From: SHXO01 sp964523885
GTDB lineage: Bacteria > Pseudomonadota > Gammaproteobacteria > Burkholderiales > SHXO01
Assembly: GCA_964523885.1 (NCBI GenBank)
Contig: CAZFYX010000069.1
Coordinates: 62,001-126,000, forward strand
DNA length: 64,000 nucleotides
Direction of reading: 5' to 3'
Part shown: positions 9,460-19,312 of the stretch, piece after piece
How the letters are laid out: each line of letters begins with the position of its first letter
How positions within the stretch are numbered: the first letter of the stretch is position 1
Notes under the pieces: generated by a model
Database searches by the model: none
The model's input: only the letters and a program-made list of their open reading frames with translations
What the model was told of the DNA's origin: nothing
Position numbers and translations under genes: made by a program

Positions 9460-9559
9460 CGTGCGGCGGAGATAAGCTGCAGCCTGCCCGGGCGCAGAAA
9501 CCGGGATAATGACGGCCGTGAGATCCAGCTCCCTTCGCTCGTCAACGGGACATTGATCG

Positions 9560-10521
9560 GTGGGATTCGCCGCACCGCTCGCTGCCTTCGGCGTCACCTT
9601 CGTACTGCTGCGGGTGCTGCTTGCCCCCGGCATGCGCTCGCGCTTCCTCGACCATCCGAATCAGCGCTCTCTGCACCGGTCGCCGGTGCCACGCACCGGA
9701 GGCATCGCGCTGGTCCCGGGGCTGGCGGCCGGTATCCTGCTCTCGGGTTCGTCCCATCTCGCCCTGGCGCTAGCGCTGGGGCTCATGGCGCTGTCCCTCA
9801 TCGACGACTGGCGCAGCCTGCCGGCAGGCGTCCGTCTGCTCGGTCACCTCGCCGCTGCGTTCGTGTTCGTCCGGGCTGCAACGGATGGAGCGAGTTGGTT
9901 CGAAGCGGCGCTGCTGCTGCTCGCAATCGGCTGGATGACGAACCTGTACAATTTCATGGATGGTGCCGACGGTTTGGCGGGCGGTATGGCGGTGTTCGGG
10001 TTCGGCGCCTATTCCTGCGCCGCCTGGCTCTCGGGCCAGGAACCGTTTGCCTTCGCCTGCCTGTCAGTCGCAGCTGCCGCTGCGGCATTCCTGCTGTTCA
10101 ACTTCCCGCCCGCGCGGATCTTTCTGGGTGATGCGGGGTCGATCCCGCTCGGTTTTCTCGCCGCAGCGTTTGGACTGGCCGGATGGCAGGCGGGCCTGTG
10201 GCCGATCTGGTTCCCGCCGGTCGTCTTCGCACCCTTCGTCGTGGACGCCAGCGTCACGCTGGCGCGGCGCGCATTGCGCAGGGAGCGGATCTGGCAGGCG
10301 CATCGCAGCCACTACTATCAGCGGCGGGTACTGCTCGGCTGGAGCCATCGCCGGCTGGTGGGTCTGGAGTACGGCTTGATGCTCTTGACTGTCTTGATCG
10401 CACTTGCGGTCCGTGAGGCAGCCGCGTCCGTGCAACTTGCCGCGCTGGCCGTGCTTGCCCTGGTGTACGCAGCGGTCGGCCTTTCGATCGATCTTCGCTG
10501 GCGCAGTCGCAAGGAGGCACA

Positions 10522-10528
<7 letters not shown>
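9560..10528 (+). CDS. WecA/WbpL-like polyprenyl-phosphate sugar-1-phosphate transferase
   Basis: Integral membrane PNPT-family enzyme of 322 residues with about ten hydrophobic segments. The family motifs are visible: LSLIDDWRSLP (the DD pair), LYNFMDGADGLAGG (catalytic NxxDGxDG loop) and IFLGDAGSIPLGF. It should move HexNAc-1-phosphate from UDP-sugar to undecaprenyl phosphate and so start the glycan. The GTG at 9560 is about 100 bases after the previous stop, and the coding region ends seven bases inside the next gene. Next to WbpV- and WbpM-like genes, D-QuiNAc or D-FucNAc is the likely donor sugar rather than GlcNAc. Confidence 0.86.
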
Positions 10529-12420
<1,892 letters not shown>

Positions 12421-12422
12421 GC

Positions 12423-13373
12423 TCAGCTGGCCAGCAGGCGCCGGAAGTAGCCGATCGTCTCCTTCAGGCCGTCGTCCAGCGCGACGCGCGGCTCCCACTG
12501 CAGCCGGTCCCGTGCGAGGGTGATGTCCGGGCAGCGCTGTACAGGATCGTCGGCTGGCAACGCGCGGTACACGATCCTCGAGCGCGAGGCCGTCAGGGCA
12601 ACCACCCGCTCGGCGAGCGCGCGCACGCTGGTTTCCACCGGATTGCCCAGGTTCACCGGGCCGGTGAAGTCGTCGGCGGTGTCCATCAGCCGTGCCAGCG
12701 CGCCGACCAGGTCATCGACGTAGCAGAAGGCGCGTGTCTGAGTGCCGTCGCCGTAGAGCGTGATGTCCTGTCCGCGCAGCGCCTGGACGATGAAGTTCGA
12801 CACCACGCGGCCGTCATCGGGGTGCATGTTCGGACCGTAGGTGTTGAAGATGCGCGCTACCTTGATGCGCAGTCGATGCTGGCGGTGATAGTCGAAGAAC
12901 AATGTCTCCGCGCAACGCTTGCCCTCGTCGTAACAGGAGCGCAGTCCGATCGGGTTGACGTGGCCCCAGTAGTCCTCGCGCTGGGGATGGACGCCGGGGT
13001 CGCCGTACACCTCGCTGGTGGATGCCTGCAGAATCCTGGCGCGCGTGCGCTTGGCCAGCCCGAGCATGTTGATCGCGCCGTGCACGCTGGTCTTGGTGGT
13101 CTGCACGGGATCGAACTGGTAGTGCACGGGTGAGGCCGGGCAGGCGAGGTTGAAGATCTCGTCCACCTCGACGTACAGCGGAAAGGTGATGTCGTGGCGC
13201 AGCAACTCGAAGGCAGGGTGCGGCAGCAGGTCCGCGACGTTGCGCCGGCTGCCGGTGAAGAAATTGTCCACGCACAGCACGTCGTAGCCCTGGCGCACCA
13301 GCAGGCGGCACAGGTGCGATCCGAGGAAGCCGGCGCCGCCGGTGACGAGGACGCGGCTGCTGGACAGGCGCAT
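12423..13373 (-). CDS. UDP-glucuronate decarboxylase (UDP-xylose synthase)
   Basis: Extended SDR of 316 residues. VTGGAGFLGSHL binds NAD+, TSEVYGDP supplies the catalytic Thr/Ser and SCYDEGKR holds the YxxxK (here Y-D-E-G-K) plus Arg typical of UXS enzymes. NTYGPNMHPDDGRVVSNF is also diagnostic of the family. It should convert UDP-glucuronate to UDP-xylose or its 4-keto intermediate. A UDP-glucose dehydrogenase is not in the window. It lies downstream of lipA on the same strand, separated by 228 bases holding the heptamer repeats, so it may have its own promoter. Confidence 0.88.
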   Translation of the reverse strand: MRLSSSRVLVTGGAGFLGSHLCRLLVRQGYDVLCVDNFFTGSRRNVADLLPHPAFELLRHDITFPLYVEVDEIFNLACPASPVHYQFDPVQTTKTSVHGAINMLGLAKRTRARILQASTSEVYGDPGVHPQREDYWGHVNPIGLRSCYDEGKRCAETLFFDYHRQHRLRIKVARIFNTYGPNMHPDDGRVVSNFIVQALRGQDITLYGDGTQTRAFCYVDDLVGALARLMDTADDFTGPVNLGNPVETSVRALAERVVALTASRSRIVYRALPADDPVQRCPDITLARDRLQWEPRVALDDGLKETIGYFRRLLAS

Positions 13374-13444
13374 CGGGCTCTCCGCATCTCGCGAGGTGAG
13401 ATGCCGAGCGGGTGGGCAACTGAAGTGCCTGATCGAAGGTCGGA

Positions 13445-13500
13445 GGCTAGAGGCTAGAGGCTAGAGGCTAGAGGCTAGAGGCTAGAGGCTAGAGGCTAGA
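13445..13500 (+). repeat. Eight perfect tandem copies of the heptamer GGCTAGA
   Basis: Eight uninterrupted copies of GGCTAGA run from 13445 to 13500, in the gap between lipA and the UDP-glucuronate decarboxylase gene. A ninth degenerate unit (GGCGAGC) follows. Three reverse-orientation units lie at 13577-13597. Copy number of such a perfect short tandem array is expected to vary between strains. Confidence 0.97.
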
Positions 13501-13576
13501 GGCGAGCACTGCGCGCTGCGCTCGCAGTGCTCGCAGATCACGGATAGGTGCGGGCGCGGAAACACCGCCGGCCCCC

Positions 13577-13597
13577 TCTAGCCTCTCGCCTCTCGCC
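13577..13597 (-). repeat. Three reverse-orientation heptamers (TCTAGCC, TCTCGCC, TCTCGCC)
   Basis: These three units are the reverse complement of the GGCTAGA family and end five bases from the lipA stop codon. Together with 13445-13500 they could form a stem of about 21 bp with a loop of roughly 80 bases on the lipA transcript. Confidence 0.85.
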
Positions 13598-13601
13598 TGG
13601 C

Positions 13602-14567
13602 CTAAAGCCCAGCCGCTTGCTGATCCGCGTGATAGCTCGACCGCACCAGCGGCCCGCATGCGGCATGGGCGAAGCCCAGCGCCAATGCTTCGCTCTCGTA
13701 GTCCTTGAACCTTGCCGGCTCGACGTACCGCAGCACCGGCAGGTGTCCCGGGGTGGGCTGCAGATATTGCCCCACGGTGAGCATGTCCACGCCGTGCGTG
13801 CGCAGGTCGCGCATGACCTGGAGGATCTCCTCGTCGGTCTCACCCAGCCCGACCATGATGCCGGACTTGGTCGGGATGCCTGGAAAGCGGGCCTTGAAGT
13901 CCTGCAGGAGCTTGAGCGAGTGCGCATAGTCCGCGCCCGGACGTGCCGCCTTGTACAGGCGGGGGACGGTCTCGAGATTGTGGTTCATGACGTCCGGCAG
14001 CCCCAGCGCGAGGGCGTCGAGCGCCTTCTCCAGCCGCCCGCGGAAATCCGGCGTCAGTACCTCGATGCGGGTCGACGGTGACTGTTCGCGCACCGCGCGG
14101 ATGCAGTCGGCGAAGTGCTTCGCGCCGCCATCGCGCAGGTCGTCGCGGTCGACGCTGGTGATGACCACGTACTTCAGCCCCAGTCCGGCAATGGTCTGGG
14201 CGAGGTGCGCCGGCTCGTCTGCGTCCGGCGGTTTCGGCCGGCCGTGCGCGACGTCACAGAACGGGCAGCGTCGCGTGCACAGCTCCCCCAGGATCATGAA
14301 CGTCGCGGTGCCCTTGCCGAAGCACTCGCCGATGTTGGGGCAGGAGGCTTCTTCGCAGACGGTGACCAGCCCCTGCTCGCGCAACTTGCGCTTGACCTCG
14401 TAGAAGGTCTGGCTGTTGCCCGCCTTCACCCGGATCCAGTCCGGTTTCTTCAGCGGGGCGATGGGGATGACCTTGACCGGGTTGCGCGCGGTCTTGTCCG
14501 CGCCGGTCTGGCCTTTGGTGAGGTCGCTCAAGGGTGTGCTCGTCCTGCCTTCATCTGCGGGCCGCAA
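13602..14567 (-). CDS. lipA: Lipoyl synthase
   Basis: Radical SAM lipoyl synthase of 321 residues, inserting two sulfurs into octanoyl groups on lipoyl domains. The auxiliary cluster cysteines (C71, C76, C82 in CEEASCPNIGEC) and the radical SAM CxxxCxxC (C97, C101, C104 in CTRRCPFC) are all present. The length is normal. The stop is TAG at 13602-13604. It lies nine bases downstream of lipB on the same strand, so lipoate biosynthesis is one unit (octanoyl transfer then sulfur insertion). Confidence 0.97.
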   Translation of the reverse strand: MRPADEGRTSTPLSDLTKGQTGADKTARNPVKVIPIAPLKKPDWIRVKAGNSQTFYEVKRKLREQGLVTVCEEASCPNIGECFGKGTATFMILGELCTRRCPFCDVAHGRPKPPDADEPAHLAQTIAGLGLKYVVITSVDRDDLRDGGAKHFADCIRAVREQSPSTRIEVLTPDFRGRLEKALDALALGLPDVMNHNLETVPRLYKAARPGADYAHSLKLLQDFKARFPGIPTKSGIMVGLGETDEEILQVMRDLRTHGVDMLTVGQYLQPTPGHLPVLRYVEPARFKDYESEALALGFAHAACGPLVRSSYHADQQAAGL

Positions 14568-14576
14568 CGCTGCGGG

Positions 14577-15254
14577 TCAAGGGCGGGCGATCTGGCGTAC
14601 CAGGTGGGCGCCGAGCCGCTCACCCAACTCGTCAGCGGACCCGGGAATGCCCAGGTCCGCAGTTCGCGTCACCGCCAGGCCGGGATACCCGCAGGGATCG
14701 ATCGCCTCGAACGGCGCGAGGTCGATGTCGACGTTGAGGCTCAGGCCATGGTAACTGCACCCGCTGCTGATCCGCAGCCCCAGGGCAGCAACCTTTGCTG
14801 CGCCGACGTACACGCCTGGCGCGCCGCAGCGACGCTCGCCTTGGACACCGGATTTGGCCAGCAAGTCTAGCACGGCCTGCTCCAATCGCTCGACCAGCCC
14901 TTTGACGGTGAGCCTTCTGCGGCGCAGATCGATCAGCGTGTAAGCGACCACTTGCCCCGGCCCGTGATAGGTGATCTGACCGCCCCTGTCGATCTTCACC
15001 ACGGGTATGCCCAGGTCGGCCCGCGGCAGGTGCTCCTCACGTCCCGCCACCCCGTAGGTGAACACAGGAGGATGCTGCAGCAGCCAGATCTCGTCCGGCG
15101 TGTCGGCGGTGCGCGCTCTGTTGAAGGCCTTCATCGCCTCCCAGGTCTGGACATAGTCCACCAGGCCCAGCCGCCGCACGGTCGGCAAGGCCGCCGCGCC
15201 TCCCGGTTCCCGGGTTTGCCCTCTAGCCTCTGGCCTCTGGTCTCTTGCCTGCAT
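14577..15254 (-). CDS. lipB: Octanoyltransferase LipB
   Basis: Moves octanoate from acyl carrier protein to lipoyl domains. The conserved core starts at VRRLGLVDY and includes DEIWLLQHPPVFTYG, DRGGQITYHGPGQ, the AAKVAALGLRI lysine and SSGCSYHGLSLN, which holds the catalytic Cys. The annotated ATG (15254) directly abuts the ybeD stop and gives 225 residues, but its first ~17 residues are encoded by the heptamer repeat at 15222-15249 and have no counterpart in Escherichia coli LipB. A GTG at 15179 would give a normal 200-residue protein, although no good ribosome binding site precedes it. The start is therefore uncertain, the function is not. Confidence 0.92.
   Translation of the reverse strand: MQARDQRPEARGQTREPGGAAALPTVRRLGLVDYVQTWEAMKAFNRARTADTPDEIWLLQHPPVFTYGVAGREEHLPRADLGIPVVKIDRGGQITYHGPGQVVAYTLIDLRRRRLTVKGLVERLEQAVLDLLAKSGVQGERRCGAPGVYVGAAKVAALGLRISSGCSYHGLSLNVDIDLAPFEAIDPCGYPGLAVTRTADLGIPGSADELGERLGAHLVRQIARP
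15222..15249 (-). repeat. Four degenerate GGCYAGA-type heptamers inside the predicted lipB 5' end
   Basis: Read on the minus strand the units are GGCAAGA, GACCAGA, GGCCAGA and GGCTAGA. They are the same family as the array at 13445-13500 but lie within the first codons of lipB if translation begins at 15254. Confidence 0.85.
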
Positions 15255-15521
15255 CTAGAGCACCATCGCCACCATCGGATGCCCGCTCAACTCGCCGTAC
15301 AGTGCGTCGAGCTGCTCGCGGGAAGTGGCGCGGATCACGAAGGTCAGGCTCAGGTAGGTGTTCTTGCGGCTGGGCCGCATCTCCACCGTCTGCGGATCGA
15401 AATCGGGCGCGTGGCGCACGACGATGCCGGTGACCGCCTGGGCGAAACCGGCTGCGTTCTTCCCCATCACCTTGATGGGGAATTCGACCGGATACTCGAT
15501 CAGCGACTCGGGCTCGGCCAT
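15255..15521 (-). CDS. ybeD: YbeD/DUF493 family protein
   Basis: Small protein of 88 residues with an ACT-like fold, conserved beside lipB in many Proteobacteria. Recognised by IEYPVEFPIKVMG near the start, the central PSRKNTYLSLTFVI and the C-terminal ELSGHPMVAMVL. Its biochemical role is unknown, and the fixed linkage to lipB suggests a link to lipoate metabolism. The ATG at 15521 overlaps no repeat and is preferred to an upstream in-frame start inside the neighbouring gene. Its TAG is immediately followed by the lipB ATG. Confidence 0.88.
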   Translation of the reverse strand: MAEPESLIEYPVEFPIKVMGKNAAGFAQAVTGIVVRHAPDFDPQTVEMRPSRKNTYLSLTFVIRATSREQLDALYGELSGHPMVAMVL

Positions 15522-15525
15522 CGCC

Positions 15526-16422
15526 TCAGGCGTGCCTGGGGGCGGCTGCCGCCAGGTTCGACTTGAACTCCGTGAAGAGCGCGTGCATCCGCCTGAACAC
15601 GGCACCCGGCGTGCCAGTGCCGACGGGCTTGCCGTCGAGAGTGGTGACCGCCAGCACCTCGCGGGTTGCCGAGGTGATCCATACCTCGTCTGCGGCCCGC
15701 AGCTCTGCCTCGCTCACGGGCCGCGCTTCGGCCTTCAACCCGCCCTGCTGCGCCAGTTCGAGCACCACGTCGTAGGTCGTGCCCGGGAGCGTCAGGTTGC
15801 TCTTGGGCGGTGTCACGATTGTGCCGCCGATGACCACGAAGACGTTGCTGGCCGACCCTTCCGTCAGCTGCCCGTCGCGCAGCATGATCGTCTCGTTGGC
15901 GCCGGCATCGGCGGCCAGCTGCCGCATCAGCACGTTCCCGAGCAGCGCGGTGGACTTGATGTCGCAGCGCAGCCAGCGGTTGTCGGCGGCGGTGATGGCA
16001 GGGACCCCGCGCGCGACCATCTCGGCGGATGGCGTCGACAACCTGTTGGTCATCATGAACACGGTGGGGACCGCGTCCTTCGGAAAGACGTGATCGCGCT
16101 TGGCGACCCCCCGCGTCACCTGCAGGTACAGGCTCTGGTCGTCGTGCGGACAGCGGGCGATCAGCTCCAGGATCAGCCGGGTCCACTCGGCTTCGGAGTG
16201 CGGGTTGCGCATGCGGACCTGGTCCAGGCTGTACTGCAGGCGCCGCAGGTGCTCCGCGATGCGGAACGGCTGCCGGGCGTACACCGGGATGACCTCGTAG
16301 ACGCCGTCGCCGAAGATGAAGCCGCGGTCGAGCACCGGGATGCGCGCTTCGTCCATCGGCACGAAGCTGCCGTTGAGGAAGACGATGTTGTCCTTCACGT
16401 CTGCCGGGATCTCGAAATGCAT
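15526..16422 (-). CDS. dat: D-amino acid aminotransferase (class IV PLP)
   Basis: Fold-type IV aminotransferase of 298 residues. VLDRGFIFGDGVYEVIPVY at residues 30-48 is the family hallmark, the PLP lysine lies in the CDIKSTALLGNVL segment and ETIMLRDGQLTEGSASNVFVV binds the cofactor phosphate. It probably makes D-Ala/D-Glu for peptidoglycan, in keeping with the adjacent D,D-carboxypeptidase gene. Branched-chain aminotransferase or aminodeoxychorismate lyase are the alternatives within the fold. The gene sits between dacA and ybeD on the same strand. Confidence 0.88.
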   Translation of the reverse strand: MHFEIPADVKDNIVFLNGSFVPMDEARIPVLDRGFIFGDGVYEVIPVYARQPFRIAEHLRRLQYSLDQVRMRNPHSEAEWTRLILELIARCPHDDQSLYLQVTRGVAKRDHVFPKDAVPTVFMMTNRLSTPSAEMVARGVPAITAADNRWLRCDIKSTALLGNVLMRQLAADAGANETIMLRDGQLTEGSASNVFVVIGGTIVTPPKSNLTLPGTTYDVVLELAQQGGLKAEARPVSEAELRAADEVWITSATREVLAVTTLDGKPVGTGTPGAVFRRMHALFTEFKSNLAAAAPRHA

Positions 16423-16438
16423 GACGCCTCTCGGTGGT

Positions 16439-17557
16439 TCAGTTGAACAGCAGCCGCATGCCGTCCCAGGCGCGGATGAACACGTTGGCCACGCTCACGC
16501 CGTCGAGGGCGACCACAGGATACTCGCCCACCGGCTTGCCGTCGAAAGTCACGCGCAACCTGCCCACTTCCTGGCCGACGCTCAAGGGGGCGAGCAGCGG
16601 CTGGCGGGTGGTGAGCGCAGCCTTGAGCAGGTTGCCCTGTCCCCGAGGCACCGACAGGAACAGGTCCCGTGGCATGCCCACGCGGACCTGCTTCTCGCTG
16701 CCTTTCCAGACCGGCACCTTCGTGATCTCGCTGCCCTGCGCGTAGAGGCGCACCGTCTCGTAGTGCTGGAACCCGTAGTTGAGCAGGCGCTGCGCCTCGG
16801 TGGCGCGGGCTGCGTCGGAGCCGGCGCCCATGACCACCGCCATCAGACGCCGGTCGTCGCGCCGGGCGGTCGCGATGATGCAGTAGCCTGCACCCTCGGT
16901 GTAGCCGGTCTTCAGTCCGTCCACGCGCGGGTCGCGTGCGAGCAGGAGGTTGCGGTTCGGCTGGGTGACACCGTTGTAGGTCAGCTCGCGCAGCACGTAG
17001 GTCCCGAGATACTGCGGGAAGTCGCGCACCAGCGCGTTCGCCAGCACGGCCAGGTCGTACGCGGTGGAGTAGTGCCCCTCCGCGGGCAGGCCGGTGACAT
17101 TCACGAACCGCGTGTTGGTCATTCCCAGGCGCTTCGCCTGTGCATTCATGCGCTCGACGAATGCCTCCTCGCTGCCGGCCAGGCCATGTGCCAGGGTGAT
17201 GGTCGCATCGTTGGCCGAGACCACGATCATGCCCCGCAGCAGCTGCTCCACCGGCACCAGCGTGTCGACCTCGAGGAACATCCGCGCCCCCGGGGTCTTC
17301 CAGGCTTCCGTGGTGACCTGCAACTCGCGCGACAGGGTGATCTCCTTCTGCCTGATCGCCTCGAACAGCACATAGGCGGTCATCAGCTTGGTCAGCGAGG
17401 CGGGCTCGACCCGGTCCTGGGAGCTGCGCTCGGCGATGACCTGCTGGCTCTGCAGGTCGAGCAGCAGCCAGGACTTGGCGGCGACGGCGGGGACCGGGGC
17501 CTGGGCGCGGGCTGCGCCGGCCGCCAGCACCAGGAGCAGGATGAGGACGCGCAGCAT
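16439..17557 (-). CDS. dacA: D-alanyl-D-alanine carboxypeptidase (PBP5 type)
   Basis: Periplasmic penicillin-binding protein of 372 residues that trims the terminal D-Ala of peptidoglycan pentapeptides. A signal peptide covers residues 1-19 (cleavage after ARA). The catalytic triad motifs are S54-L-T-K57, S114-A-N116 and K216-T-G218. The C-terminal PBP5 domain ends near WDGMRLLFN. A perfect TATAAT lies only 11 bases before the ATG, so the transcript is nearly leaderless or a further promoter lies upstream. It heads the minus-strand run dacA-dat-ybeD-lipB-lipA. Confidence 0.95.
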   Translation of the reverse strand: MLRVLILLLVLAAGAARAQAPVPAVAAKSWLLLDLQSQQVIAERSSQDRVEPASLTKLMTAYVLFEAIRQKEITLSRELQVTTEAWKTPGARMFLEVDTLVPVEQLLRGMIVVSANDATITLAHGLAGSEEAFVERMNAQAKRLGMTNTRFVNVTGLPAEGHYSTAYDLAVLANALVRDFPQYLGTYVLRELTYNGVTQPNRNLLLARDPRVDGLKTGYTEGAGYCIIATARRDDRRLMAVVMGAGSDAARATEAQRLLNYGFQHYETVRLYAQGSEITKVPVWKGSEKQVRVGMPRDLFLSVPRGQGNLLKAALTTRQPLLAPLSVGQEVGRLRVTFDGKPVGEYPVVALDGVSVANVFIRAWDGMRLLFN

Positions 17558-17568
17558 GGGAGGCGGCG

Positions 17569-17574
17569 ATTATA
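17569..17574 (-). promoter_or_regulatory. TATAAT -10 element upstream of dacA
   Basis: On the minus strand a perfect TATAAT ends 11 bases before the dacA ATG. The hexamer 17 bases upstream (GAGGGA) is a poor -35, so activation or an extended element would be needed. It is the only consensus -10 in this divergent gap of 98 bases. Confidence 0.45.
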
Positions 17575-17655
17575 GCGGAGCGCCCGGGCGGTCCCTCGCG
17601 CACAGGCCGCTCTGGTAGGCTGTCGGATCAGTGTTCAAACGGATGAGGTAGGACC

Positions 17656-18114
17656 ATGCAACGTCTCGTTGGATTGCTTCTGCTGGCGGTGGTGCCCTTC
17701 GCGGCCGGGCCGGCATGGGCGCAGGGCGTGGAGGTCACCGGGGCCTGGGCGCGTGCCACCATGCCGGGCCAGAAGGTGGCTGCGGTCTACATGGACCTGC
17801 GCAGCGACCGGGCGGCGAAGCTGGTGGGCGTGGAAAGCCCGATCGCGGATGCGGCCGAGGTGCATGAGATGCTCAACCAGGACGGGGTGATGCGCATGCG
17901 CCACATCGAGGCGGTCGACCTGCCGGCCGGGCAGGTCGTCAAGCTCGCGCCCGGCGGCTTCCACGTGATGCTGTTCGATATCAAGGCACCGATCAAGCCC
18001 GGGGACAAGGTCAAGCTGACCCTGAAGATCGAGCAGGGCGGCAAGGTCCAGGACGTGCAGGTCGTCGCAGCGGTCAAGCCTCCCAGCGCGGCCGGCGGTC
18101 ACGCGGATCACTGA
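17656..18114 (+). CDS. Periplasmic Cu(I) chaperone, PCu(A)C family
   Basis: Exported protein of 152 residues (signal peptide to about A22, AWA|QG). It matches the copper-binding pattern H-x10-M-x21-H-x-M exactly: H70, M81, H103 and M105, with further Met at 72 and 79. The family delivers Cu(I) to the CuA site of cytochrome c oxidase, often together with Sco. The His-containing C-terminus (GGHADH) may also bind metal. An aa3 oxidase and two Sco-like proteins are encoded in the same window, and a predicted copper-linked RiPP cassette converges on this gene about 1.2 kb downstream. Confidence 0.9.
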   Translation: MQRLVGLLLLAVVPFAAGPAWAQGVEVTGAWARATMPGQKVAAVYMDLRSDRAAKLVGVESPIADAAEVHEMLNQDGVMRMRHIEAVDLPAGQVVKLAPGGFHVMLFDIKAPIKPGDKVKLTLKIEQGGKVQDVQVVAAVKPPSAAGGHADH

Positions 18115-18186
18115 GGACCGCGCGCGCCCCGTGCGGGAACAGGTACGATTGGCGCAGCGCATTCGCATTCCCGCTCGAAGCCCACC

Positions 18187-19062
18187 ATGCGTCGCCCCTC
18201 GCAGTGGCTCCTGCTTGCCATTGTCCTGACCGCCGCGCAGGCGATCGCGGCCGCACCTGCGCTGCCGCCGATCAATGACCCGGGCACCGGCCTTGCACTG
18301 ACCGGCAAGTTCGTCTGGTTCGACCTCGTCACCGACGACGTGGATGCCGCCGGGCGGTTCTATTCGGATCTGTTCGGCTGGCGCATCGAACCGGTCGGTC
18401 CCGCCCCGGAGCGCTACGCCATCGTCCGGGCGGGAGAGCGCAGGATCGGCGGCATGCTGCAGCGGCCGCCGGCCCCGGGGGCGAAGGCCGGCGTGCGCTG
18501 GATCGGCCTGATCTCGGTCCCCAACGTGCTGCAGGCGACGCAGTACGTGCAGGCGCACGGCGGGAAGGTGATCGTGGCGCCGGCAGAGGTGCCGCAGCGC
18601 GGCGCCCATGCGCTCCTGCGCGATCCGCAAGGCGCGGTCTTCGGTGTGCTGCGCTCCTCCAGCGGTGACGCGCCGGACCTGCCGCTGCAAAGCGGTCAGT
18701 TCGTGTGGGCCGACCTGCTCGTGCCCGATCCGGACGCGGCGATGCAGTTCTATCGCGGCCTGGCCGGCTATACAGTGGCCACCCGCCGGGTCGCCAACGT
18801 CGAGCACATCCTGCTTGCCGCGGGCCGCTACAGTCGGGCGGGCATCGCGAACCTTCCGCCATCGGTGGAGCGTCCCGGCTGGCTGCCCTTCGTTCAGGTG
18901 GACGACGTGCTGGGGACGATCGGCCGCGCGGTGATGATCGGGGGCCGGGTCCTGCTGTCGCCGCGACCGGAGCTGCTCGATGGGCAGGTGGCCGTCATCG
19001 CAGATCCGCAGGGCGGGGTCGTGGGGGTGGTGAACGCGGCGGCGCGGAAGGCGTCCCGGTGA
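18187..19062 (+). CDS. Exported two-domain VOC (glyoxalase-fold) protein
   Basis: Protein of 291 residues with two vicinal-oxygen-chelate modules, starting at GKFVWFDLVTDDVDAAGRFY (about residue 39) and GQFVWADLLVPDPDAAMQFY (about residue 173). An N-terminal signal peptide (LLLAIVLTAAQAIAAA) predicts export, which is uncommon for VOC proteins, most of which are cytosolic. The substrate or metal is unknown. It starts 72 bases after the Cu chaperone gene, and its TGA overlaps the GTG of a small lipoprotein gene. Confidence 0.75.
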   Translation: MRRPSQWLLLAIVLTAAQAIAAAPALPPINDPGTGLALTGKFVWFDLVTDDVDAAGRFYSDLFGWRIEPVGPAPERYAIVRAGERRIGGMLQRPPAPGAKAGVRWIGLISVPNVLQATQYVQAHGGKVIVAPAEVPQRGAHALLRDPQGAVFGVLRSSSGDAPDLPLQSGQFVWADLLVPDPDAAMQFYRGLAGYTVATRRVANVEHILLAAGRYSRAGIANLPPSVERPGWLPFVQVDDVLGTIGRAVMIGGRVLLSPRPELLDGQVAVIADPQGGVVGVVNAAARKASR

Positions 19063-19292
19063 GCCGCCGGGGCTGCTCCAGCGCGGTCGTGCTGGCCGCC
19101 ATGCTCGCCGGCTGTGCCGCGTCGGGGCCGAAGGTGCCGCCCGACAGCATCTACCAGGGTGCGGGGTTCCATGACACCTGGGAATGGGGAGCGGCCTACC
19201 GCGAGCCGCCCATCGTGATCGGTCCGCCCGGCCGCAGCGGGAGTCCCATCGCCCCGAGCGCTCGTCCCGCTCCGACTACGGGCTCGAAGTGA
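19059..19292 (+). CDS. Small predicted lipoprotein, unknown function
   Basis: Protein of 77 residues that I do not recognise. It has a signal peptide with lipobox MLAGC (Cys about residue 19) and a Pro/Ser-rich tail, so it should be an outer- or inner-membrane lipoprotein. Trp and Tyr cluster in the middle (FHDTWEWGAAY). The GTG at 19059 overlaps the TGA of the exported VOC gene (GTGA), indicating translational coupling and perhaps a shared envelope role. Confidence 0.6.
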   Translation: MSRRGCSSAVVLAAMLAGCAASGPKVPPDSIYQGAGFHDTWEWGAAYREPPIVIGPPGRSGSPIAPSARPAPTTGSK

Positions 19293-19312
19293 GCCGTCCC
19301 GCTCGCCGCTGA

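Noticed and set aside
13445..13600. CRISPR array
   Set aside because: The repeats are only seven bases long with no spacers, and no cas genes are present.
19059..19292. Possibility that the small lipoprotein frame is only the tail of a longer frame starting at 18705
   Set aside because: The longer version overlaps the VOC gene almost fully, is Arg/Gly-rich and lacks a signal peptide, whereas the GTGA overlap plus lipobox at 19059 form a coherent gene.
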